Shown here: positions 1 through 7,961 of the stretch, piece after piece
Position numbering within the stretch: position 1 is the stretch's first letter
Layout of the letters: every line of letters begins with the position of its first letter
Assembly (NCBI GenBank): GCA_017435365.1
Contig: JAFSFD010000024.1
Span: 1 to 61,281 of the forward strand
Direction: 5' to 3'
Origin: Akkermansia sp.
Lineage (GTDB): Bacteria; Verrucomicrobiota; Verrucomicrobiia; Verrucomicrobiales; Akkermansiaceae
Length of the DNA: 61,281 nucleotides
Notes under the pieces: model-generated
Seen by the model: only the letters and a program-made list of their open reading frames with translations
Databases searched by the model: none
What the model was told of the DNA's origin: nothing
Translations under genes and position numbers: made by a program

Positions 1-97
1 CGTTGTCGGGGCACGGGACTTCAGTCCCGAAATAACGGTGCTTCCAATCGGGACTGAAGTCCCGTGCTCCGACAGAGTTCCCCCACAAATTCCAATT
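1..97. repeat. REP composite element, copy A (cut by window edge)
   Basis: Two facing REP half-elements at 5-30 and 48-73 are near-perfect reverse complements (25 of 26), each with an inner palindrome GGGACTTCAGTCCC. The same unit recurs at 3234-3342, 37354-37460 and 53242-53347. This copy lies beyond the 3' end of the GH123-like gene. The element probably starts before base 1. Confidence 0.85.
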
Positions 98-153
98 TGT
101 CGTTGAGTCCAAGCAATATTCTTTAATTGCCGGAGCAATAAGAAAACCCTGCC

Positions 154-1917
154 TTATGGCATGGGCGCGGCCGGGGCTTCCTGCAGTGCATTCAGCGCAG
201 TCAGGGTTTCATCCACGATGGCGCGGGCATTCTTCACATCCTGGGCGTGAATGTAGTACTGGCTGCTGCGTTCGACAGTGAAGATGGCCGCAAGGCGGGT
301 GTTCATGCTGTCGACAATGGATGCTGCCGCTGGGGATTCCTTGGCGCGTTCGCGCAGAATCCGGATTTTCTCGTACTCTTCGATGCCATCGCGCAGACGC
401 TCGAAGCGGATGGAACTTCTGTTGCCGGGGTATACCAGGAAACAGTCGCCCGTGGTCCAATTGCCGAAATCGGTGGTCTGGAGCGGGTTGCGGTTCCATG
501 AATTATAGGCCCAGCGCAGGAACCCATCCAGGTGGTTGGCTGCGGCAAAGAACCCGAGCCATTCAGCCTCAGCCGGGGCAGATGTCGTGTAGGTGTTCGG
601 CACCAGCGGCTGCATGCACACGTAGAACGTGGTAACCTTGCCTGCGGCCTTGCGCTCGCGAAGCAGATCTCCCAGGGCGGTTCCGGCATGCGTGATGACC
701 GGGGAAATGTTGTAGACTTCGCGTGTGAGTTCTGAGGGCTTGTCTACCGCCGAGGCAATTCGGAATGACGGAGCATTTTCCTTCACCAGCCGCATAGCCT
801 CACGCACCATGCGGTCAGGGCGCTCATCGATGGCGATGCAGGTCTTCTCCGCCCAGCCTTTTTCCTGCATGTGCTTGTGGAAATCGCGCAGGAAAGGCGC
901 CCAGAGCGCTTCAAACGCGGGTGTGCCGGGTTCGGCTTTCGCTATGGCCATTTCTCCGGTGGCTTCATCGTAGTATTTGATGCTCAGGTGCCACGGGAGC
1001 ATGGAATAGCAACTGATCTGCTCGCGGATTCCGATTTCATCGTGCATGAAGTGTATCCACTTATCCAGGATGCTGTAGTCATAGCGCATCACGCCATCGC
1101 GGCCTTTCACCCAGTGAATCATGCTGGGGAACCAGTCGTAGGTCTGTGCGTTCCAGGCTTCATCCAGCAAGGTGCAGGTGATGCACTTCTGACCGGCAGC
1201 AGCCAATCGCTGCATGAGCGGGCGCAGGTGCTCAAAATGCGCGGTTGACCAGGGCTCCGCATCGTGCCAGCGAGCTACGGATTGCGGGTGCTGCCAGAGG
1301 TCGAGGTGCATTTTCCAGTCCTGCGGGTCGGGGAGAGTGGCAGGCTGCACTTCCAGCGTGATTTCCTGCACAGCCGGTTCACAGCCCGGGGCGGTCACGG
1401 TGACTGTGCCGCGGTAGACACCGGGCTCGGCATTCTGCGGTACATTTGCTTCAAACCAGATGGCGCGGTGAGCCCCGGCAGCATGCTGGCACTCATTCTC
1501 GTGGCCGATGACATCTGCCGTGATGCGCTGCCCGGCCCGGGTATAGCGAATCATGCTTGCCGAGGTGGCAATTTCGTGCTTGCTCAGGCGCAGCGGGGAA
1601 CTGGTCACGCGGAGATTTGCCTGAGCGTATCCTGTGGAAACCACCAGCTGGCAGTTGCTGCGCTCCCCGCGCCAGGCTTTCAGCTCCACGGCCCCGGGGG
1701 TAATTTCTTCGTGAAAGGGGCGTGCGCTGCCCAAAAAGATGCGGTTATCCGGAGAAGCGGTTATTTTCAGTTCTGTGGCTTCAGGATAGATGCCGGGGAT
1801 ATCGGGCACTGCGGCATCATAGGCCGGATGTCTGTCTGCCGGGGCCTGAGCCTGGACAATCTGACCTGTTGCCAGCGCGGCACCTGCGACGAGCATCACT
1901 CTATTGCGGAGAATCAT
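154..1917 (-). CDS. Secreted GH123/DUF4091-like glycoside hydrolase
   Basis: A 587-residue secreted protein. Residues 1-23 look like a signal peptide ending near VQAQA. A beta-rich region (about 60-195) precedes a TIM-barrel-like domain and a C-terminal stretch of the DUF4091 type (YPG, RFERLRDGIEEYE). The pair Asp364-Glu365 in IAIDERPD matches the Asp-Glu pair that GH123 beta-N-acetylgalactosaminidases use for substrate-assisted catalysis. The substrate is inferred to be an N-acetylhexosamine-containing glycan; the sequence does not settle it. It is divergent from yeiH, and a -10-like TATGAT lies just upstream without a good -35. DUF4091 proteins of unknown specificity are the alternative reading. 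Confidence 0.75.
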   Translation of the reverse strand: MILRNRVMLVAGAALATGQIVQAQAPADRHPAYDAAVPDIPGIYPEATELKITASPDNRIFLGSARPFHEEITPGAVELKAWRGERSNCQLVVSTGYAQANLRVTSSPLRLSKHEIATSASMIRYTRAGQRITADVIGHENECQHAAGAHRAIWFEANVPQNAEPGVYRGTVTVTAPGCEPAVQEITLEVQPATLPDPQDWKMHLDLWQHPQSVARWHDAEPWSTAHFEHLRPLMQRLAAAGQKCITCTLLDEAWNAQTYDWFPSMIHWVKGRDGVMRYDYSILDKWIHFMHDEIGIREQISCYSMLPWHLSIKYYDEATGEMAIAKAEPGTPAFEALWAPFLRDFHKHMQEKGWAEKTCIAIDERPDRMVREAMRLVKENAPSFRIASAVDKPSELTREVYNISPVITHAGTALGDLLRERKAAGKVTTFYVCMQPLVPNTYTTSAPAEAEWLGFFAAANHLDGFLRWAYNSWNRNPLQTTDFGNWTTGDCFLVYPGNRSSIRFERLRDGIEEYEKIRILRERAKESPAAASIVDSMNTRLAAIFTVERSSQYYIHAQDVKNARAIVDETLTALNALQEAPAAPMP

Positions 1918-2044
1918 AGCTTCCTTTTATCATATAGCCGGCTTGATGAAAAGCTCGAAGTGAGTTCTATCATGAGCTTGACCAAGGGGGCGCCCGCTCT
2001 TTAGCAGCCGAGTTTGTTTGCTATGTTGCGAGTACAAATAAGGG

Positions 2045-2073
2045 TTGAATTTGTTAATTGTTTGTGATATAAG
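2045..2073 (+). promoter_or_regulatory. Promoter of yeiH-like gene
   Basis: TTGAAT-N17-TATAAG. The -10 ends 13 bases before the ATG at 2087, so the leader is about 6-7 bases. A TTG at 2045 opens the same reading frame but falls in the -35 box, so it cannot be the start for this promoter. Confidence 0.65.
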
Positions 2074-2086
2074 GCGCCGCAATTTT

Positions 2087-3127
2087 ATGGATAAAACAAA
2101 GAAAGCCGCCTTTTTTTCAGGGATTCTGCTTATCGTGCTGTTTGCATGCACGGCCACGCTTGTGGCAGGATTTGAGTGGGTGAAGATACTGAGACTGAGC
2201 CCTCTGATTGTCGGTATCATTCTGGGTATGGTGTATGCGAATACCCTCAGGAAGCAAGTGCCGACTGAGTGGAACCCTGGCATAGCATTTTGTACTCGGC
2301 AGGTGTTACGCACAGGTATCGTGTTGTATGGCTTTCAAATTACAGTGAGTGACGTGCTGGCTGTGGGCTTGCCCGCTATCGTGGTGGATGTAGTGGTGGT
2401 GAGTTTTACACTTATTCTGGGAGTGGTACTGGGACGTTTGCTGAAGATGGATTCGCAAACAGCCCTGCTTACATCCGTGGGAAGCTCGATATGCGGTGCT
2501 GCGGCCGTGCTTGGGGCCGAACCCGTGGTGAAGGGGGAGCCGTACAAGACAGCTGTGGCCGTCTCCACCGTCGTGATTTTCGGTACTGTTGCAATGTTCC
2601 TTTATCCTACGCTGTACAGGGTAGGCGTGTTTGATCTGGATGCCGGACAGATGGGCCTCTATACCGGGGGTACTCTTCATGAAGTGGCTCATGTGTACGG
2701 TGCCGGTGAGGCTATGGATGCTGCTGGACTTTCTTCGGATTCCATTAAGCGACCGGCTGTTATCGTGAAGATGGTGCGTGTGATTCTGCTGGCTCCTGTG
2801 CTAGTGGTGCTCGCTTTCATGCTGTCTCGCCAAAATACGTCCTCGGGTCAAAGCTGTAAAATCAGCATGCCCGTTTTTCCTTTCCTCTTTTTGGCAGCCA
2901 TTGGCGTGAACTCGCTGGGGATTATTCCGATGTGGGCGGCTGACTCCATTCGCTCTCTTTCCACCTTCATGCTTACGATGGCTATGACGGCGCTGGGTGT
3001 AGAAACGAGTTTTGACAAGTTCTGCAAGGCTGGGCCAAAGCCTTTCCTGTTGGCTTTGCTGCTGTTCTGCTGGCTGATTTTCGGTGGCTTCTGGTTGGTG
3101 AAGAGTGTGACACTATTTATTCATTAA
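2087..3127 (+). CDS. YeiH/UPF0324 family putative sulfate exporter
   Basis: A 346-residue inner-membrane protein with about ten hydrophobic segments. It carries family-typical stretches: SSICGAAAVLGAEPVV in the middle, GGTLHEVAHVYGAG after it, and ALGVETSF near the C-terminus. YeiH/UPF0324 members are annotated as putative sulfate exporters; the substrate is not proven and cannot be read here. The start at 2087 is chosen because the promoter overlaps the longer frame. There is only a weak AAGG upstream. Monocistronic; REP copy B lies past its 3' end. Confidence 0.8.
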   Translation: MDKTKKAAFFSGILLIVLFACTATLVAGFEWVKILRLSPLIVGIILGMVYANTLRKQVPTEWNPGIAFCTRQVLRTGIVLYGFQITVSDVLAVGLPAIVVDVVVVSFTLILGVVLGRLLKMDSQTALLTSVGSSICGAAAVLGAEPVVKGEPYKTAVAVSTVVIFGTVAMFLYPTLYRVGVFDLDAGQMGLYTGGTLHEVAHVYGAGEAMDAAGLSSDSIKRPAVIVKMVRVILLAPVLVVLAFMLSRQNTSSGQSCKISMPVFPFLFLAAIGVNSLGIIPMWAADSIRSLSTFMLTMAMTALGVETSFDKFCKAGPKPFLLALLLFCWLIFGGFWLVKSVTLFIH

Positions 3128-3187
3128 GAGTTCTTCATAAAAGTGGTGTTGGATGTCACACGTGCCCCAATGATTTTGTAGAGAATA

Positions 3188-3214
3188 GTAATATCAGCAA
3201 CATTTTGGAAGAAG
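3188..3214. repeat. 27-bp flank shared with 37307-37333
   Basis: A 27-base stretch beginning GTAATATCAGCAAC and ending GGAAGAAG is identical at 37307-37333. At both sites it sits just left of a REP composite element, separated by about 20 unlike bases. It is probably an outer module of the same element; copies A and D do not show it (A is cut off). Confidence 0.7.
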
Positions 3215-3233
3215 CCCCCCTCTGCGCAATAAA

Positions 3234-3342
3234 TTGATGTTTGTCGTTGTCGGGGCACGGGACTTCAGTCCCGAAATAACGGTGCTTCCAATCGGGACTG
3301 AAGTCCCGTGCTCCGACAGAGTTCCCCCACAAATTCCAATTT
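3234..3342. repeat. REP composite element, copy B
   Basis: Facing arms at 3249-3274 and 3292-3317 with the same spacer as copy A. It lies between two converging genes (3127 and 3368), a usual REP position. The 20 bases after it (3340-3359, TTTAGTGAGTTTTTAGAAGT) recur to the right of copy D. Confidence 0.85.
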
Positions 3343-3367
3343 AGTGAGTTTTTAGAAGTTCCTGAAT

Positions 3368-3970
3368 TCAGAATTGCTGCTCTGCTTCATGGCGCAGGTG
3401 CTCAACGGCGGTGCGCATGGCCTCCTGCCGGGATTTTCCGGCCATGCTTGCCTGCATCATGACGCGTTGCAGGTCGGTTTCCCGGATAATCAGCATCGAG
3501 ATGTACACCTGCGCTTCCGGGGTGAAATATCGGCTCACCGAGGGGTATCTGGCGGCAAGCTCGTCAATCCGGGGGGCGAAACGCTCCCGTACAGCCAGGA
3601 TACCCGCCCGGTCTTCCGGAGCTTCTCGGCGCAGGGTGTCCACAATCGCGAGGTTGAGTCTGTTGGCCTCGGTGATGTAGGCTTTCGCCTCGCCGGTCAG
3701 AAAATCCACAGGTGTGCGCTCAACGATTTTCTGCATCATATCAAACTGCTGCTGCGGTGCAGGGTTGATGCCGCCATCGGGCAGCTCAGCATTGAGCTCC
3801 ATGGAAACAGCTGTCATCAGGATGAGGTAGCGGCGGATGTCCGGGGGAATTTCGTACCAGTTGATGTGAACCGGCTGTGCAGATGCAGCAACGGGCTCTT
3901 CACCTGCGGATGAACAGGGTATGGCGAAAAGTACCAGGGCGCTGAGAATGGAAAATAATGAGAATTTCAT
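3368..3970 (-). CDS. Secreted hypothetical protein
   Basis: 200 residues that I do not recognise. Residues 1-22 form a signal peptide (MKFSLFSILSALVLFAIPC then SSAGEE). The cysteine is not in a proper lipobox (AIPC), so cleavage by signal peptidase I is more likely than lipidation. The rest is mostly charged, predicted helical, soluble, with one conserved-looking aromatic run (INWYEIPPDIRRYLILM). It follows the NhaC-type antiporter by 66 bases on the same strand and may be cotranscribed, although a hairpin lies between them. Confidence 0.6.
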   Translation of the reverse strand: MKFSLFSILSALVLFAIPCSSAGEEPVAASAQPVHINWYEIPPDIRRYLILMTAVSMELNAELPDGGINPAPQQQFDMMQKIVERTPVDFLTGEAKAYITEANRLNLAIVDTLRREAPEDRAGILAVRERFAPRIDELAARYPSVSRYFTPEAQVYISMLIIRETDLQRVMMQASMAGKSRQEAMRTAVEHLRHEAEQQF

Positions 3971-3995
3971 ACGGAGATGAGTTCTTTGCCATCGG

Positions 3996-4018
3996 AAGAA
4001 CGGTTCTTACCCGTTCTT
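3996..4018 (-). terminator. Hairpin between nhaC-like gene and the secreted protein
   Basis: AAGAACGG and CCGTTCTT pair over 8 bp with a 7-base loop, straight after the antiporter stop codon. There is no T tract, so it may be a processing or attenuation hairpin rather than a full terminator. Confidence 0.35.
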
Positions 4019-4036
4019 TCCCGGATGCGCGATAAA

Positions 4037-5353
4037 CTACGCTGATTTCTTTTCTGCCAGACCGAAGATGATGAAGACGGCGGCTGAGATACCCATGACG
4101 AAGGGGTAGAAAAGATACGGGATGATGGAGAAGGCGGTGATGCCGGCCAGGGCGGAGCCCATGAGGAGCTGGGCACCGTAGGGCAGGATGCCCTGGATGA
4201 CGCAGGAGGCGGTGTCCATGAGGCTGGCGGAGCGGGGAGCGGAGATGCCATATTTCTGCGCAACGCTGCGGGCGATATTGCCTACGGCAACGATAGCCAC
4301 GGTGTTGTTTGCGGTGCAGAAGTTGGCCAGGGCGGTCATGAGGGCAATGCTGCATTCAGCTCCTCGGCGGCCGCGGATGCAGGCGGTGAGGTGCTCGACG
4401 ATGTAGGCCAGGCCACCGTTGTAGCGGATGAGTTCGAGCATGCCCGCAGCCAGCAGGGTGACGATGATGAGCTCGCCCATGCCGGTCATGCCCTGGCCCA
4501 TGGAACCCACCCAGTCGATAGTGGTGCAGCTGCCTTCAACTCCGGCCACAATGCCGGTGGCAACGATGCCGAGGATGAGTACTTTCATGACGTTCATGCC
4601 GCAGAGGGCAGTGATGAGCACGAGCAGGTAGGGCAGCACTTTGAGCCACTGGGTTTCCTGCGTGATTTCCACCGGGGCGAGATCCCAGCCCAGGGCCACG
4701 TACAGCACCAGCACGAGCACGGCTGCGGGGCAGACGATGGCGAAGTTGGCCTTGAATTTATCCTGCATGGCGCAGCCCTGGGTGCGGGTGGAGGCAATGG
4801 TTGTATCTGAAATGAAAGAGAGGTTATCCCCGAAGAAGGCGCCGCCTATGACACTGCCGGCCATGATGGCCAGGTCGGCACCCGCTTTATCTGCCAGACC
4901 CACGGCCACGGGCATGAGGGCAACGATGGTGCCCACCGAGGTGCCGATGGAAAGGGAAATGACACAGGCTGCCAGGAACACGCCCGCCAGCACCATGTTT
5001 GCCGGGAGCAGGGAAAGGGTGAGGTTCACCGTGGCATCCACTGAGCCGATGTATTTCGCGGAGGCGGCAAAGGCCCCTGCGAGTACGAAGATCCACACCA
5101 TCATCATGATGTTGCTGTGGGCGGCTCCGCGGGAAAATCGCTCGATGCGCTCGCTGAAGCGGCGCGGACGACACACGATGAAGGCCCAGGTGCAGGCGGC
5201 CATGAACGCAACGGTGACGGGCATCTTGTAGAAATCACCCAGCAGGATGGAGGCGCTCAGGTAGAGCACGAAGAATACTACCAGGGGGCTGAGAATCCAG
5301 AGCCCTCGGCCGTGGCCCCGGAGCGGAAGCTGTGTCTGTTGGTCGTCTTTCAT
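4037..5353 (-). CDS. NhaC-family Na+/H+ antiporter
   Basis: 438 residues, inner membrane, 10-12 hydrophobic segments. Family-like stretches include SLSIGTSVGTIVALMPVAVG, a charged GGAFFGDNLSFISDTTIAS region typical of NhaC where ion-binding acidic residues lie, and the closing half with FCTANNTVAIVAVG. It probably exchanges sodium (or another cation or small solute) for protons; some NhaC relatives carry malate/lactate or amino acids, so the substrate stays open. The start at 5353 (MKDDQQTQ) is chosen because a frame extending to 5506 would run back through the promoter and into the hairpin array. Confidence 0.8.
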   Translation of the reverse strand: MKDDQQTQLPLRGHGRGLWILSPLVVFFVLYLSASILLGDFYKMPVTVAFMAACTWAFIVCRPRRFSERIERFSRGAAHSNIMMMVWIFVLAGAFAASAKYIGSVDATVNLTLSLLPANMVLAGVFLAACVISLSIGTSVGTIVALMPVAVGLADKAGADLAIMAGSVIGGAFFGDNLSFISDTTIASTRTQGCAMQDKFKANFAIVCPAAVLVLVLYVALGWDLAPVEITQETQWLKVLPYLLVLITALCGMNVMKVLILGIVATGIVAGVEGSCTTIDWVGSMGQGMTGMGELIIVTLLAAGMLELIRYNGGLAYIVEHLTACIRGRRGAECSIALMTALANFCTANNTVAIVAVGNIARSVAQKYGISAPRSASLMDTASCVIQGILPYGAQLLMGSALAGITAFSIIPYLFYPFVMGISAAVFIIFGLAEKKSA

Positions 5354-5375
5354 GGGAAATATCTTGTTGAGGCAG

Positions 5376-5404
5376 AGTTTAGCAATATATTGCTGCGGTG
5401 TCAA
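5376..5404 (-). promoter_or_regulatory. Promoter of nhaC-like gene with internal palindrome
   Basis: TTGACA-N17-TAAACT with a TGC extension before the -10. The 12-bp perfect palindrome GCAATATATTGC (5382-5393) fills the spacer next to the -10, which is where a repressor would block polymerase. The leader is about 15 bases. Confidence 0.65.
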
Positions 5405-5473
5405 AGAAAACCGCGTGCACAGGGGGAATTTCCCAATGCACGCGGGTGGGGTTAATGAAAGCTTGGTGTGGTA

Positions 5474-5557
5474 ACGATATCGGCACAGGGTGCCGACGAT
5501 ATCCACCTGCGGTGGACGATATCGCCTGCGGCGACGATATCCACGCCGGTGGCGTGG
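5474..5557. repeat. ACGATAT hairpin array 1 (four hairpins)
   Basis: Four perfect hairpins, each preceded by the identical spacer ACGATAT (5474, 5496, 5516, 5534). Stems are 6, 5, 4 and 7 bp (5481-5495, 5503-5515, 5523-5533, 5541-5557), and every loop is exactly 3 bases. Stem sequences differ, but both arms change together. It begins 3 bases past the tdh stop codon. A sister array lies at 60011-60102. Confidence 0.85.
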
Positions 5558-5560
5558 ACC

Positions 5561-6592
5561 TTATTCGGCCCAGGTGAGCACCACCTTGCCGGATTTACCG
5601 GAGTTCATCACCTCGAAGCCTTCCTTGAAGTCGGTGTAGTGCAGGCGGTGGGTGATGATGGGGGAGACATCCAGACCGGAGCGCAGCATGGCGTCCATCT
5701 TCTGCCAGGTGCCGAACATTTCGCGGCCATAGATACCCTTCATCTTCAGCCCCTTCCACACGAAGGTGTTCCAATCGATGCCGGAGCCGCCGGGCTGGAT
5801 GCCGAGCAGGGAGATATTGGCACCGTAGGCGGAGTGGGTGATGATGTCCTTCAGGCAGGCGGGGGCGCCACTCATTTCAAGGCACACGCCGTAGCCCTCG
5901 GCGATTTCGAGGTCTTCGCGGGCGGAGGCGATACTGTCGCCGGAGATGACGTTCACGGTGCGGTCAGCGCCCATGATGCGGGCGAGGTTGAGCTTGTAGT
6001 CGCTCACATCGGTGATGGTCACGCTCTTGGCACCGGCTTTCTTGCAGACAGCGGCTGCCATGGAACCGATGAGACCGGCACCGGTGATGAGCACGTCCTC
6101 ACCCACGAGGTCCCAGGAAAGGGCGGTGTGGGTGGCATTGCCCAGGGGGTCGAGGATGGAGGCAATCTCCATGGGCATATCCTTGTGGATGCGGATGACA
6201 TTGTTCTGCGGGATGCAGAGGTACTCCGCAAAGCAACCCTCGCGGTTCACGCCCACGCCCTTGGTGTTCGGGCAGAGGTGGAAAAGCCCCTTGCGGCAGT
6301 TGCGGCAGTGGCCGCACACAATGTGACCCTCGCCGGACACGACATCGCCGGGCTTGTATTCGGTGACGGCAGAGCCCACGCGCTCGATGACGCCGCAGAA
6401 CTCATGCCCCACATGCATGCCCACCGGAATGGTCTGCTGGGCCCAGGGATCCCAGTTCCAGATGTGCAGGTCTGTGCCGCAGATAGCTGTCTTGTAAATC
6501 TTGATGAGAACATCATTCGGGCCGACTTCAGGCATCGGCACGTCCATAAGCTCCAGGCCTTTATCGGCCTTTGTTTTGACGAGGGCTTTCAT
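5561..6592 (-). CDS. tdh: L-threonine 3-dehydrogenase
   Basis: 343 residues, the usual length of this zinc-dependent medium-chain dehydrogenase, which oxidises L-threonine to 2-amino-3-oxobutanoate with NAD+ in the cytoplasm. Catalytic zinc residues are visible in AICGTDLHIWNWD and VGHEFCG; the structural zinc cysteines are in CGHCRNCRKGLFHLC. A nucleotide-binding GAGLIGSMAA follows. The C-terminal GREMFGTWQKM is characteristic of Tdh rather than sorbitol dehydrogenase. No kbl (glycine C-acetyltransferase) gene is adjacent. It is expressed from its own promoter with a very short leader. Confidence 0.93.
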   Translation of the reverse strand: MKALVKTKADKGLELMDVPMPEVGPNDVLIKIYKTAICGTDLHIWNWDPWAQQTIPVGMHVGHEFCGVIERVGSAVTEYKPGDVVSGEGHIVCGHCRNCRKGLFHLCPNTKGVGVNREGCFAEYLCIPQNNVIRIHKDMPMEIASILDPLGNATHTALSWDLVGEDVLITGAGLIGSMAAAVCKKAGAKSVTITDVSDYKLNLARIMGADRTVNVISGDSIASAREDLEIAEGYGVCLEMSGAPACLKDIITHSAYGANISLLGIQPGGSGIDWNTFVWKGLKMKGIYGREMFGTWQKMDAMLRSGLDVSPIITHRLHYTDFKEGFEVMNSGKSGKVVLTWAE

Positions 6593-6603
6593 TTCGTGCC
6601 GAA

Positions 6604-6632
6604 ACTATACTCTTGCCCTGCTTTTCAGGCAA
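6604..6632 (-). promoter_or_regulatory. tdh promoter
   Basis: TTGCCT-N17-TATAGT, with the -10 ending 11 bases before the tdh ATG. The inverted repeat CTTGCC/GGCAAG (6612-6617 and 6628-6633) spans the spacer and -35 and could be an operator. Confidence 0.65.
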
Positions 6633-6764
6633 GCCAAATCTCTGTGCGTGCCACAGAAATAACGGCATACTTCTGTTGCGGCTTGTGTGGCAGTCGGCTG
6701 TCGGCCTGTAATCCGTAGAAGGACTGTAAACATCAACTACTTGGAAAAGTTTCTGCGAAATTTG

Positions 6765-6890
6765 ATGATGGGTGAGCTGAATGAGCTCAAAAATAGATAC
6801 TTGAGCATCCATGAAGGACTGTCTGCCGAACAAGTAACCGAACAAGTACGGGAAACACGGATATGCTCTCGGTGCGGGGCTTGCTGCTGA
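6765..6890 (+). pseudogene. Small ORF ending in CxxCGxCC, possible gene fragment
   Basis: 41 residues from ATG at 6765, ending ICSRCGACC then TGA. The CxxCGxCC ending resembles the start of YkgJ-like putative metal-chelating domains. The frame runs on past the TGA for another 22 codons, and upstream it is open for some 25 codons without an ATG. It could be a decayed gene, a small peptide, or chance. It lies in a 450-base gap between tdh and argF that otherwise shows nothing clear. Confidence 0.25.
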
Positions 6891-7043
6891 AGAACAGCAG
6901 GCCGGATTGAGATACGCAAATTGATGTTGCGGAGCAGAATTTCAGCTGACAACGACATATTGGGTCGCGCTGACTCATTCTGAACTTTACAGAGCAGGGG
7001 AAACATGCTACCTTTCGGTTTTCCCGGAATTTTATATTGAGCC

Positions 7044-7961
7044 ATGAAAAACCTTCTTTCCATTGAAGAACTGAACGGCGACCAGATTTGCGAGCTGCTT
7101 GCCCTGGGCCACAAGCTCAAGGCAGAGCGCGGTTGCCACACCGAGCAGCCCTTGGCCGGGCAGACCTGGGCACTGATTTTCTCCAAATCCTCCACCCGCA
7201 CGCGTGTCTCTTTCGAGGTGGGTGTTTCCGAACTGGGCGGCCGCCCGATGTTCCTTTCCACCCGTGATATCCAGCTGGGCCGCGGTGAGCCAATCAAGGA
7301 CACCGCCCGTGTGCTGGGCCGCATGATTCACGGCGCTATCATCCGCACCTATGACCAGCAGGATGTGGTGGATTTTGCGGATTATTCCAAGCTGCCGACC
7401 ATCAACGCCCTGACTGACCTGGAGCACCCCTGCCAGATTCTGGCCGACCTGCTCACCATCGAGGAGCAGTACGGCGTGGGCTCCTGGAAGGATATGAAGA
7501 TTGCCTTCCTGGGCGATGTGGATAACAACATGGGGCGCTCCTGGATGTGGGCCGCCAGGCACCTGGGCTTCACGCTGGTGCTGGCCGGGCCTGAGCAGGC
7601 TCTGCCCAAGGCTGAGACACTGGCTGCGCTCAACTGCCCGAACATCATCTGCACCACGGATGCCGCTGAAGCCGTGCGCGATTGCATGGTTATCAATACT
7701 GATACGTGGATTTCCATGGGGCAGGAGGCAGAGAAGGGCACCAAGGAGAAAGCTTTCTTCCCCTATCAGGTGAATGCGGAGCTGCTGAAGCTGGCCGCCC
7801 CCGGCCATATCGTGCTGCACTGCCTGCCCGCCTACCGTGGCTATGAAATCACGGATGAGGTGCTGGAGGCCAATGCCCCGGTCATCTTCCGCGAAGCCGA
7901 GAACCGTTTGCACGCCCAGAAAGCCGTGCTCTACACGCTGGCAACCAGCCGCACGAAGTGA
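7044..7961 (+). CDS. argF: Ornithine carbamoyltransferase
   Basis: 305 residues, full length. It makes citrulline from ornithine and carbamoyl phosphate in arginine synthesis. The carbamoyl-phosphate site SSTRTRVSFE, the HPCQILAD motif, the ornithine-binding TDTWISMGQE and HCLPAYRGYEIT are all present, which separates it from aspartate carbamoyltransferase. It heads an operon with sufE and an rRNA methyltransferase-like gene, all overlapping at their ends. A -10-like TATATT (7033-7038) lies just before the ATG, but no good -35 was found. Confidence 0.95.
   Translation: MKNLLSIEELNGDQICELLALGHKLKAERGCHTEQPLAGQTWALIFSKSSTRTRVSFEVGVSELGGRPMFLSTRDIQLGRGEPIKDTARVLGRMIHGAIIRTYDQQDVVDFADYSKLPTINALTDLEHPCQILADLLTIEEQYGVGSWKDMKIAFLGDVDNNMGRSWMWAARHLGFTLVLAGPEQALPKAETLAALNCPNIICTTDAAEAVRDCMVINTDTWISMGQEAEKGTKEKAFFPYQVNAELLKLAAPGHIVLHCLPAYRGYEITDEVLEANAPVIFREAENRLHAQKAVLYTLATSRTK

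Noticed and set aside
5474..5557. CRISPR array
   Set aside because: Spacers and repeats are far too short, the unique parts are self-complementary, and no cas gene is present.
6593..7043. A tRNA or small RNA in the 450-base tdh-argF gap
   Set aside because: No cloverleaf or terminator-closed transcript could be recognised by eye.
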